Notes under the pieces: model-generated
Told to the model about the DNA's origin: nothing
The model's database searches: none
Seen by the model: the letters and a program-made list of their open reading frames with translations, nothing else
Source of the DNA: Gammaproteobacteria bacterium
GTDB taxonomy: Bacteria; Pseudomonadota; Gammaproteobacteria; Steroidobacterales; UBA11654
Assembly: GCA_002691465.1 (NCBI GenBank)
Contig: NZHP01000036.1
Coordinates: 45,826 to 109,825, forward strand
Direction of reading: 5' to 3'
Length of the DNA: 64,000 nucleotides
Part shown: positions 40,480 to 49,628 of the stretch, in pieces
Position numbering within the stretch: position 1 is the stretch's first letter
Layout: the number at the start of each line of letters is the position of its first letter
Translations under genes and position numbers: made by a program

Positions 40480-42147
40480 TCGTCTCAATACTTTTCCAAC
40501 ATTTGATTTAGGAAGCTCGTCAATGAACTCGATGTGCTTTGGCACTTTATAGCCTGTGAAATTTTCCTTACAGTAATCCATCACTTCATCAATAGTCAAA
40601 CTGGAATTGCTTTTGACAACAAACAGCTTGACTGCTTCAGTTGTTTTCTCATCATCAACGCCAATACATGCAGCTTCAATAATATCTGGATGAAGACTTA
40701 CAACGTCTTCGATTTCATTCGGATAAACATTAAACCCTGAGACCAAAATCATGTCCTTCTTTCGATCCACAATCTTAATGAAGCCATCGCTGTTTAAAGT
40801 TCCTATGTCTCCAGTTTTAAAGAAACCCTCTTCATCGATAGCTTCATTTGTTGCCTCTTCATTTTTCCAATAACCTTGCATGACTTGAGGTCCTTTAACG
40901 CATATCTCACCTGGATCGCCTCTTCGTACCTGTTTGCCAGTTTCATCGCGTATTGAAATCTCAGTACTCGGAACAGGCAAACCAACGAAGCCATTGAACT
41001 TTGTCAAATATGCAGGAGAAACTGATACGCTCGGGGATGTCTCAGAGAGCCCATAACCCTCAAGTAAAACATTGCCAGTGAGTTCTTGCCATCTCTCTGC
41101 AGTTGACTGCCTGCAAGCTGAGCCACCGGTACCAGAGAGCTTCATTGAATCAAAATTGACATTTTTTATCTCGGGGTGATTAAGTAGACTCTCATACAAA
41201 GTGTTCACGCCATTAAAGAAAGTGAAACGCCACTTCTTGATTTCCTTAATAAATCCGTCGGTGTCCCTCGGATTTGTGATCAAAACATTAAGACCTCCAT
41301 TTGTATAACCCGCTAGAACGATCACTGAAAGTGAATAGATATGATAAATAGGCAGTGCATTGATATAGATGTCGTTTCCCTCCTCGTCAATCAAATCAAC
41401 CAACATGGCTTCAAGCTGCTCTAAGCTTGCAATCACATTGCCGTGGGACAGCATTGCTCCTTTTGAAAGACCAGTCGTTGCACCTGTGTATTGCAAGAAT
41501 GCCAAATCATCAATTGAAATCGGTGCCTCATCCAAGTCTGTTACTGGCCTTCCAAGTGTTGATTTAAAATCAATCTTTCCAGGCAATGAGTATCTTGGCA
41601 CCATCCTTTTTAGATATTTCACTACAAAATTCATCAATGATCCTTTAATAGGACCCAAGAAATCACCGATCTTGGTTACGATGACATGTTCAATTTCAGT
41701 ATTCTCAATTACAGCACTCAGAACATGTGCTGAGTTTTCAAAAATCAATATCGCCTTTGCACCTGAATCTCTGAGTTGATGCTCCAGTTCTCTTGGGGTA
41801 TAGAGAGGGTTAACATTAACAACGATTAAGCCTGCACGAAGAGCGCCAAAAATTGCAACAGGGTATTGCAATAAATTTGGCATCATCATCGCAATTCTGT
41901 CTCCCTTCTTGAGGCCTAATACATTCTGCAAATAAGCTGCAAATTTTTTCGATTTGGTTTGAACATCCTCATAGTTCATCGTTATGCCAAAATTCACAAA
42001 AGCATTGTTATTTGGATAACTTGATTCAGCCTCATCCAATAATTTAACAATCGTTTTTCTTGGATCCAAGGTAATAAATTCAGGCGTACCCTCAGGGTAA
42101 CTCTTTAACCAAGGTTTATTTCTATTCGCTGCCATTCTTTTTTCCAC
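40465..42147 (-). CDS. fadD: Long-chain acyl-CoA synthetase
   Basis: KKGDRIAMMMPNLLQYPVAIFGALRAGLIVVNVNPLYTPRELEHQL and LQYTGATTGLSKGAMLSH closely match FadD. Confidence 0.94.
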   Translation of the reverse strand: MEKRMAANRNKPWLKSYPEGTPEFITLDPRKTIVKLLDEAESSYPNNNAFVNFGITMNYEDVQTKSKKFAAYLQNVLGLKKGDRIAMMMPNLLQYPVAIFGALRAGLIVVNVNPLYTPRELEHQLRDSGAKAILIFENSAHVLSAVIENTEIEHVIVTKIGDFLGPIKGSLMNFVVKYLKRMVPRYSLPGKIDFKSTLGRPVTDLDEAPISIDDLAFLQYTGATTGLSKGAMLSHGNVIASLEQLEAMLVDLIDEEGNDIYINALPIYHIYSLSVIVLAGYTNGGLNVLITNPRDTDGFIKEIKKWRFTFFNGVNTLYESLLNHPEIKNVNFDSMKLSGTGGSACRQSTAERWQELTGNVLLEGYGLSETSPSVSVSPAYLTKFNGFVGLPVPSTEISIRDETGKQVRRGDPGEICVKGPQVMQGYWKNEEATNEAIDEEGFFKTGDIGTLNSDGFIKIVDRKKDMILVSGFNVYPNEIEDVVSLHPDIIEAACIGVDDEKTTEAVKLFVVKSNSSLTIDEVMDYCKENFTGYKVPKHIEFIDELPKSNVGKVLRRSLRE

Positions 42148-42266
42148 TCCGACCCACTAATCTAACTCAGTAGGAGATTTTTTTCATCTCAATAGCCCTT
42201 ATTTTTTCACAATTTATCAGTTTCTGAGTAAACTGATCGTCTGTTTAAACAGGAATTATAAAAAAT

Positions 42267-44498
42267 ATGGATAAATCTAGGATTCCAAATTTCTATAAGA
42301 TGCCGATCAGCGAGCGTCTTGATGCAGTGTATGAGCGAGGCTTAATCTCAAAAAAAGATTATAAGCTTCTGAAAAATCAGCAACAGAAGCTGGATATAAA
42401 CAGTGCAGACAAGATGATCGAAAATGTAATCGGTGTGATGGGTATGCCAATTGGCTTGGGTCTTAACTTTCTGATAAATGATAAAGAATATGTCATTCCA
42501 ATGGCCGTTGAAGAACCGTCGATAGTTGCAGCATTGAGTGCGGCTGCAAAAATCTCTAGACAAGGAGGTGGATTTTTGACGGAGTGTTCTGATCCAATCC
42601 TCACTGGTCAAATTCAAGTAGTTGGAATAAAGAATTTAGAGCAAGCAAGAAATGATCTCTTATCTCGCAAACAAGAAATCATTGATCTTGCCAATAGTTT
42701 TCATCCGCGTATGGTTGCGAGAGGCGGAGGTGCCATTGGCTTCTCAATTAAAACTTATCCCATGGAATCCTTCGATGGAGAAATGCTTATCGTCAACATT
42801 GATGTCAATACTCAGGACGCGATGGGAGCAAATTTAGTCAATGGAATGTGTGAGGGAATTGCGCCATTGATTGAAAGCATAACCGAGGGGAAGGTTTTCC
42901 TAAGAATTTTGTCAAACTTAACGGATCAATCGATTGCTAAAGCAACAATGAGAATCCCTTTAGAGTCTATGTCTAAGAAGGGTTATGATCCTGAACAAAT
43001 CAGGGATGGAATCATTATCGCATCTGATTTTGCGAAAGCAGATCCGTATAGAGCATCCACTCATAACAAAGGCATCATGAATGGAATTGATGCAGTTGCG
43101 CTTGCGACTGGAAATGATTGGAGAGCAATTGAAGCAGGCGCTCATGCATATGCATCAAGGCACGGAAGATATTCGTCTCTCTCAGAATGGAAAAAAGATG
43201 GCAATGGAGATCTTATTGGAACAATTGAAGTCCCATTGAAAGTTGGAATTGTTGGAGCACCCATTGAATCGAATCCAGCAGTAGCGCTCAATCTAAGAAT
43301 TATGAATGTTGAATCAGCCACAGAATTATCTGAGGTCATGGCTGCGGTTGGACTTGCTCAAAACTTCTCTGCATTAAAGGCACTATCAACAGAAGGTATT
43401 CAGAAAGGTCATATGACATTGCATGCAAGGAATGTTGTTAAAGCAGCTGATGCACCTCATGAGATGTTTGATGATGTTCTTGAAGAATTATTAGTGAGTG
43501 GTGAAATCAAGGTTTGGAAGGCAAGAGAGATTGTTAAAAATTTGACAAAAAAAGAACCCATAAAAACAGATCAATTTGATGCAGTAACTCATGGAAAAGT
43601 GATCCTTTTAGGGGAGCATTCTGTGGTTTATGGCCGTCATGCTATTGCAGTGCCTATACCTATGAATATCCGAGTGAAAGTCGAAGATGCAGACAATGGG
43701 GTTCTTTTAATGATTCCATCCTGGGGAGTTGAATACCGTTTGGATAAAAAGCCAGACGAGAGACAATCATTCGAAAAGCCTGCTGCTTTAATATTGGAAA
43801 AAATGAACCTCAGTAGCACTGGAATGAAAATTGAAGTCTTCTCTGATATTCCACGTGGGATGGGTCTTGGTGGATCAGCAGTGATCGCTGTTTCAATCAT
43901 TAAAGCACTGAATCATCATTTCAAAATGAATCTATCAGATCACGAAATCAACAAAATGGCCTATGAGTCTGAAAAGATAGCGCATGGTAATCCGAGTGGA
44001 ATCGACAATACGATCGCAACATTTGGACATCCTCTGATCTTCAGAAAAGGTGAGTCTACCCTCAAAGAAAAGTTGCAGATAGAGAAACCATTTGATCTTG
44101 TCTTAGCATTCTCAAAATCAGAGGGATTAACAGCAAAAACTGTCGCACGTGTAAGAGAACAATGGAAAGGCAATCAAGACATGTATGAAGGAATCTTCAA
44201 CGATATTGATGGGATAGTATTAAAAGGCATTCAAGCAATCCAGAGCAATGACATCAAGCAACTCGGCGAACTGATGAATTTCAATCAAGGCCTTTTGAAT
44301 ACGCTTCAAGTTTCAACACCTGAACTTGAAAGAATGATTCACATCGCAAGAGATGCGGGATCATTTGGAGCAAAACTCACTGGCGGTGGTGGTGGTGGAG
44401 CGATGATTGCAGTCTCAGAGCATCCATCAGATGTTATTGAGGCTTTTGAGAATGAAGGATTCAAAGCGATGCATTTTTCAGTAAAGAACTGTGACTGA
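42267..44498 (+). CDS. Fusion of class II HMG-CoA reductase (N-terminal about 430 aa) and mevalonate kinase (C-terminal about 310 aa)
   Basis: HMGR motifs PMAVEEPSIVAALS, STHNKGIMNGIDAVALATGNDWRAIEAGAHAY, GHMTLHARN; GHMP-kinase motifs GKVILLGEHSVVYGRHAIAVPI, IPRGMGLGGSAVIAVS, KLTGGGGGGAMIAV in one uninterrupted frame. Confidence 0.95.
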   Translation: MDKSRIPNFYKMPISERLDAVYERGLISKKDYKLLKNQQQKLDINSADKMIENVIGVMGMPIGLGLNFLINDKEYVIPMAVEEPSIVAALSAAAKISRQGGGFLTECSDPILTGQIQVVGIKNLEQARNDLLSRKQEIIDLANSFHPRMVARGGGAIGFSIKTYPMESFDGEMLIVNIDVNTQDAMGANLVNGMCEGIAPLIESITEGKVFLRILSNLTDQSIAKATMRIPLESMSKKGYDPEQIRDGIIIASDFAKADPYRASTHNKGIMNGIDAVALATGNDWRAIEAGAHAYASRHGRYSSLSEWKKDGNGDLIGTIEVPLKVGIVGAPIESNPAVALNLRIMNVESATELSEVMAAVGLAQNFSALKALSTEGIQKGHMTLHARNVVKAADAPHEMFDDVLEELLVSGEIKVWKAREIVKNLTKKEPIKTDQFDAVTHGKVILLGEHSVVYGRHAIAVPIPMNIRVKVEDADNGVLLMIPSWGVEYRLDKKPDERQSFEKPAALILEKMNLSSTGMKIEVFSDIPRGMGLGGSAVIAVSIIKALNHHFKMNLSDHEINKMAYESEKIAHGNPSGIDNTIATFGHPLIFRKGESTLKEKLQIEKPFDLVLAFSKSEGLTAKTVARVREQWKGNQDMYEGIFNDIDGIVLKGIQAIQSNDIKQLGELMNFNQGLLNTLQVSTPELERMIHIARDAGSFGAKLTGGGGGGAMIAVSEHPSDVIEAFENEGFKAMHFSVKNCD

Positions 44499-45063
44499 AA
44501 GATACACCGACAAATCATCTGAGGATCAATTGATCTTGGTCGATGAAAATGATCAAGAAATAGGATCGGCTTTAAAAAAAGATTGCCATCTTGGCAATGG
44601 AATTCTCCACAGAGCTTTTTCAGTTTTCATATTCAATGAAGAAAATGAAGTGCTCATGCAACAAAGGAGTGAAGAAAAAATGCTTTGGGGGAAATTTTGG
44701 TCAAATGCATGCTGCAGTCATCCAAAACTGGGAGAAACGATTGAAGATGCCGCACAAAGAAGAATCAAAGAAGAATTATCCATAGAGGCCGAGCTCAATT
44801 TTTTGTTTAAGTTCGAATATCAGGAAAAATTTGAGGATATTGGAAGTGAAAATGAGTTGTGCCATGTTTTGATCGGAAAATGCGCCGAAAAACCCAATGT
44901 TGACCCAAATGAAATAAGTGATTGGAAGTATTTGTCAATTGAGGAACTGACTCGATCCATAAAAGAAAACCCCAATCAATATACGCCTTGGTTAAAAATA
45001 GAGTGGTCAAAAATAATGGGATCCCAATTCAAAGAAGTGAAAAGATTTCTTGATTTAAAGTAG
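44491..45063 (+). CDS. idi: Isopentenyl-diphosphate delta-isomerase type I (Nudix)
   Basis: LHRAFSVFIFNEENEVLMQQRSEEKMLWGKFWSNACCSHP; GTG start, 8-nt overlap with upstream gene. Confidence 0.94.
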   Translation: MTERYTDKSSEDQLILVDENDQEIGSALKKDCHLGNGILHRAFSVFIFNEENEVLMQQRSEEKMLWGKFWSNACCSHPKLGETIEDAAQRRIKEELSIEAELNFLFKFEYQEKFEDIGSENELCHVLIGKCAEKPNVDPNEISDWKYLSIEELTRSIKENPNQYTPWLKIEWSKIMGSQFKEVKRFLDLK

Positions 45064-45067
45064 AGAG

Positions 45068-46810
45068 CTAAAACTGATCGTCTGGCATTGACATCATCGA
45101 TTTAGAGCCTTGCATTGCAGAACTTCCAAAGCTTCTCACCAATGGCATAAATTGTTCAATGTAGAAATTGGATGAAATGATCTTTGCATTGTAAAACTCT
45201 TTGTCGTCGGTCTCTTTCAAGCTATTTTTTGCAGCAGTGATGTTTCTTACTGCAATCCATCCGCCAACCAGATAGCCCATCATCATTAGAAAACTGTAGC
45301 TAGATGATCCAGCTAAATTTGGGTCATTCTGAATATTCTCTAGAATAAACTTAGAGACATTCCTTGCCTGCTCTATTGCTTGACTGACTTCTGCTTTGAT
45401 TTTGCTTTCTATATCTGAGTCTTCTACTTCAGTCTCAATTTGATCCAATAGATCATTGACTGCAGAGCCATTGTCGCTGATGAACTTTCTACCTATCAGG
45501 TCATTTGCCTGAATACCGGTGGTGCCCTCATAGATTGTTGTGATTCTGGCATCCCTGAAATGTTGTGCTGCTCCGGTTTCTTCTACATATCCCATGCCAC
45601 CATGAACTTGAAGAGCAATGGAGGTTATATCTTGGCATAGTTCGCTACACCAAGCTTTTGTAATCGGGGTAAGAAGGTCTGCCCGTTTAGTGTGCTCTGG
45701 TTTTGATTCAGCAAGATCGCATTCAAACGTATTTTCATAAACCAAGACCCTCATGACCTCAATCAATGATTTCATACTGAGAAGCATCCTTCTGACATCA
45801 GGATGATTGATGATTGAGACTCTAGAATCACTGGTTTGAGTTCTGCCCTGAATTCTATCTTTTGCATAATTCACAGCTTGTTGATAGGCTCTTTCAGCAA
45901 TTGCGACACTCTCGCATGCTACCCCAATCCTGGCATCGTTCATCATTGTGAACATGCAAGCCAATCCTTGATTAGGTTCTCCAATAAGAAATCCTTCGGC
46001 TTCTTCAAAGCTCATTACGCAAGTCGCACACCCGTGGATGCCGAGCTTGTGCTCGACTGAAACTGCTTTTAGTGTATTTCTCTCTGCCAGTGCTCCATCG
46101 GCATTGAGTCTAATTTTGGGAACCAAGAACAAAGAAATTCCTTTCACTCCTTCTGGAGCGTCAGGCAGTCTCGCCAATACCAAATGAATTATATTTTCGG
46201 ACAAATCATGCTCGCCCCACGTGATGAAGATTTTCTGGCCTGTGATTTTGTAACTATCGCCATTTGGTTCTGCAACAGTATTCATTACCGAAAGATCTGA
46301 CCCTGCCTGAGGTTCAGTTAAATTCATGGTTCCACTGAATTTTCCAGAAATTAATTTTTCTAAATACAAATCTTTGAGCTCATCATTTGCGTGAGCGTCA
46401 ACAGCTCTGATTGCTGAGTTTGTAAGAAGGACCAGATGAGCCCAAGAGAAGTTGGCTCCCATAACCATTTCATTTACAGGCATAGAAATCGAAGCAGGCA
46501 TGCCCTGTCCACCATATTCCGGATTACAACTCAATGTTGACCATCCACCATCCACATAAGCATCGTATGCCTCTGCATATCCATTCGGAACTGTGACTTT
46601 ACCGTCATCAATGGAGACTCCCAATCTATCTCCATCTTTATTTGTTGGTGCAATTATTTCCGAAGTAATTTCTGATGCGCTTTCATAAACGGTCTCGAGA
46701 AAATCTCGATCAAAGTCTTCAAACCCGGAATTAGAATTTAGATCGCCCTTCCCTACAACTTCTCTGAGAGCAAAGATCATATCTTTCACGGGTGGAATAA
46801 ATTGATCCAT
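45068..46810 (-). CDS. Acyl-CoA dehydrogenase with extended C-terminus (DmdC-like architecture possible)
   Basis: FSGTMNLTEPQAGSDLSVM, QVHGGMGYVEETGAAQHFRDARITTIYEGTTGIQANDLIGRK. Confidence 0.93.
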   Translation of the reverse strand: MDQFIPPVKDMIFALREVVGKGDLNSNSGFEDFDRDFLETVYESASEITSEIIAPTNKDGDRLGVSIDDGKVTVPNGYAEAYDAYVDGGWSTLSCNPEYGGQGMPASISMPVNEMVMGANFSWAHLVLLTNSAIRAVDAHANDELKDLYLEKLISGKFSGTMNLTEPQAGSDLSVMNTVAEPNGDSYKITGQKIFITWGEHDLSENIIHLVLARLPDAPEGVKGISLFLVPKIRLNADGALAERNTLKAVSVEHKLGIHGCATCVMSFEEAEGFLIGEPNQGLACMFTMMNDARIGVACESVAIAERAYQQAVNYAKDRIQGRTQTSDSRVSIINHPDVRRMLLSMKSLIEVMRVLVYENTFECDLAESKPEHTKRADLLTPITKAWCSELCQDITSIALQVHGGMGYVEETGAAQHFRDARITTIYEGTTGIQANDLIGRKFISDNGSAVNDLLDQIETEVEDSDIESKIKAEVSQAIEQARNVSKFILENIQNDPNLAGSSSYSFLMMMGYLVGGWIAVRNITAAKNSLKETDDKEFYNAKIISSNFYIEQFMPLVRSFGSSAMQGSKSMMSMPDDQF

Positions 46811-46811
46811 T

Positions 46812-47939
46812 TTAGGCTCTTTCTTTTATCCAGGGTAGTTCAACAAGCTCGGCTTTGAGATCTCCATCGGGAGTATGAATATCAACAACTTTACCGGTAA
46901 TGGCATGTTCAACGTCGAGGATGATGTAGCATATGTTTTTTTCAAATCTTGGCGAGTAAACTGCAGACATCATGGCGCCTACTCTATCTCCTTCAATGGA
47001 AACATCGAGGTTCTCCTCATTGAAGAACTCCATCTTTGATCCAGCAATCTCGGCTCCCATTAATTTCTTTTCTATGCCATTTTCTTTGATGATTCTAAGC
47101 GCTTCTTTTCCAATAAAATCATCTTCTTGTTCCAGATCTATCATCCAATCCAAACCCACTTCGAAAGGATTATTTTCTCTGTGCATGTCTGCTCCAAAGC
47201 TCAGGATGCCGGCTTCAAGCCTGAATATTTGATTTGGGGTTCCTGGAGTAATATTTAAATCTTTACCGGCTTCCCAAAGGATCTCCCAAAGTTGATTTCC
47301 CTTGCTGCCGTCCTGAAGAAAAATCTCATAACATCTTTCTCTGCTGTAACCCATTCTTGCAATCACCATCGGTATTCCTGAATGAGTCACTTCCCTAAAT
47401 TTGTAAAATGCAAGATCGTCGATCCATTCGCCAAATACCCTGCTCATCAGTTCTGTTGAGTTTGGGCCTTGAATTTGTAAGGGTGAAACATCTGGCTCCG
47501 ATATTTCAGCATCATAACCTTTGCCTGAGGCGACACCTTGCACCCACAACAACGCGTCGCTGTCTGAAAGCGAGAACCAATAATGATCGTCTGCGAGTTT
47601 GAGCATCACCGGGTCATTGATGAAACCACCTTCGAAATCGAGAAGCGGTGCATACAATGCTTGCCCGATTTTGCATTTATTGATGTCGCGAGGGGTGATG
47701 TATTGTGCTAGTTTGGATGCATCGGGTCCCTTGATTTCTACCTGTCTCTCTACACCTACGTCCCAAAGTTGGACTCCATTCAGAAGATTTTCATAATCCT
47801 TTTCAGGTCCTTCAAAAACAATCGGCATATACATGTGATTGTATATGGTGAAAGCTGAAGCTCCATACTTCATGGTGGAGTCAAAATATGGTGACTTTCT
47901 GACTCTAGGGCTAATTACAATTTTTGATGTCTGATACAT
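46812..47939 (-). CDS. GcvT/aminomethyltransferase-family protein, DmdA (DMSP demethylase)-like
   Basis: Recalled similarity to Pelagibacter DmdA: YNHMYMPIVFEGPEKDYENLLNGVQLWDVGVERQVEIKG, INDPVMLKLADDHYWFSLSDSDALLWVQGVASG, RENNPFEVGLDWMI. Start trimmed to MYQTSKIVISPR (47939). Confidence 0.8.
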   Translation of the reverse strand: MYQTSKIVISPRVRKSPYFDSTMKYGASAFTIYNHMYMPIVFEGPEKDYENLLNGVQLWDVGVERQVEIKGPDASKLAQYITPRDINKCKIGQALYAPLLDFEGGFINDPVMLKLADDHYWFSLSDSDALLWVQGVASGKGYDAEISEPDVSPLQIQGPNSTELMSRVFGEWIDDLAFYKFREVTHSGIPMVIARMGYSRERCYEIFLQDGSKGNQLWEILWEAGKDLNITPGTPNQIFRLEAGILSFGADMHRENNPFEVGLDWMIDLEQEDDFIGKEALRIIKENGIEKKLMGAEIAGSKMEFFNEENLDVSIEGDRVGAMMSAVYSPRFEKNICYIILDVEHAITGKVVDIHTPDGDLKAELVELPWIKERA

Positions 47940-48029
47940 AATTTTTGAGGTGATATCATACTTAAAATTCGTAAGAAATGGAAAATAGGGTTTTGTTAAT
48001 TTCAAAAAATCTTTAAATAGATTTTTCTA

Positions 48030-48058
48030 GACTAATTTTTCTTTTTACCTAGACTAAT
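48030..48058. promoter_or_regulatory. Direct repeat CTAGACTAAT (48027 and 48049), 22-bp period, in the DmdA-like/BCCT divergent intergenic
   Basis: Read directly; two identical 10-mers spaced about two helical turns apart. Confidence 0.4.
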
Positions 48059-48131
48059 ATTCATTCAATTCAAGGATCAAAAAATCTTAAACAAGAAAGA
48101 CAATATAGATTGGACTAATTTCATTCTTACT

Positions 48132-49628
48132 GTGTTGATATCTTTATCAATTCTAGTCCCAATGTTCATCGCTCCCAGTGCTACAAATGAGTTTCTCAAT
48201 TCTGCATACGATTTGATTGCGAGCAATATCGGAGGCGCTTATTTGATCATGGGCCTATTAACATTGATTTTTCTGTTGCTTTTGGCTTTTAGTAACTACG
48301 GCAACATAAAACTTGGCAGAGAAGATGAAACGCCTGAGTACGGGATATTTGGATGGTCTTCCATGCTTTTCTGTTGTGGAATCGGTGCCTCACTGGTTCT
48401 CTATGGATCAACTGAATGGGTCGATTACTATCTCAGACCACCATTCGATGCAGTGCCTGGGTCTAAAGAGGCTATAGCCTGGGCATCATCATACGGAATG
48501 TTTCATTGGGGCATCACGGGATGGGCAATTTATTCCTTTCCTGCGGTAGCCATAGGATATAACTATCATGTCAAAGGCGCGAAAAGTCTGAAGGCAAGCA
48601 CGGGTTGTGAAGGCATACTCAATGACGGTGAAAATAATTACATTTCTAGGTTGATCGATCTGATTTACATGGTTGCATTGGTAGGGGTATTGGGTGCAGG
48701 TTTAGGTCTAACCTCGCCGGTTGTGAGCGCAACAATTACCGAATTCTTTCTAATCAAACAAAGCTTAACAGTAACAATTTCATGCCTGTTATTGTGCTTA
48801 GTAATTTACTCCATAAGCACGTATTTCGGACTAGAAAAAGGAATCCAAAAACTAAGTAAATTTTGTGCATATCTAGCATTCATAGTGCTTATTTACATCC
48901 TTATTTTCGGCCCTACTTCATACATAATCACTTCCTCTATTCAAAGCGTTATGTTCATGGGAGAAAATTTCCTCAAAATGAGCATGGGCCCGCCGCCATT
49001 TGGTGAATCAGAATTCTCAAAAGCATGGACTATATTCATGTGGGCATGGTTCTTTGGGCTTGGTCCATTTGTCGGCATCTTTATCGCAAGAATATCAAGA
49101 GGTCGAACAATCAGAACGATGATTCTTGGATCACTCGGATTCGGAACAATGGGAACATCCCTGTTCTTTATGATCATGGGGAATAATGCCATTTATCAAG
49201 AAGTAAATGGACTTATACCAATCATTGATATCTGGACAAACGAAAGTCCAGCTGTGATGGTTTCCAGAAGTATTTCAGGAATGATACTGGGGAAATGGAT
49301 CTTGCCCTTGGTAGGTATATTTTGTTTGGTCTTCATGGCTACTACTTTTGATTCAGGCGCATACACGTTGGCCTCATCTGCAACAAAAAAAATGAAGGCA
49401 GGCGAAAATCCTGAGGTATGGAACCGAATATTTTGGGCGTTCTTCATCGCATTATTGCCTTTTGCAATTTTGATAGGAGTGACGGACTCACCCGATCTTC
49501 AAGGCATTGATAAACTAAAACCATTTCAAAGAATTATTGTTCTAATCTCGCCTCCTCTTCTGATTGTGTATATAATCATGGCTGCTGGTTTGGTAAAAAG
49601 CCTTATACGCAAAGATGAGACGGAATGA
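48132..49628 (+). CDS. BCCT family (betaine/carnitine/choline) transporter; 5' end uncertain
   Basis: MFHWGITGWAIYSFPAVAIGYNYHV, MWAWFFGLGPFVGIFIARISRGRTIR, ATTFDSGAYTLA; frame open upstream of the GTG (NKKDNIDWTNFILTV). Confidence 0.93.
   Translation: MLISLSILVPMFIAPSATNEFLNSAYDLIASNIGGAYLIMGLLTLIFLLLLAFSNYGNIKLGREDETPEYGIFGWSSMLFCCGIGASLVLYGSTEWVDYYLRPPFDAVPGSKEAIAWASSYGMFHWGITGWAIYSFPAVAIGYNYHVKGAKSLKASTGCEGILNDGENNYISRLIDLIYMVALVGVLGAGLGLTSPVVSATITEFFLIKQSLTVTISCLLLCLVIYSISTYFGLEKGIQKLSKFCAYLAFIVLIYILIFGPTSYIITSSIQSVMFMGENFLKMSMGPPPFGESEFSKAWTIFMWAWFFGLGPFVGIFIARISRGRTIRTMILGSLGFGTMGTSLFFMIMGNNAIYQEVNGLIPIIDIWTNESPAVMVSRSISGMILGKWILPLVGIFCLVFMATTFDSGAYTLASSATKKMKAGENPEVWNRIFWAFFIALLPFAILIGVTDSPDLQGIDKLKPFQRIIVLISPPLLIVYIIMAAGLVKSLIRKDETE

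Noticed and set aside
41369-41779. 136-aa plus-strand ORF antisense to fadD
   Set aside because: Shadow ORF; Ser/Thr/Ile-rich, no domain, fadD clearly real.
40465-42147. fadD as DmdB (MMPA-CoA ligase)
   Set aside because: Sequence follows long-chain FadD too closely; DmdB cannot be supported from sequence alone.
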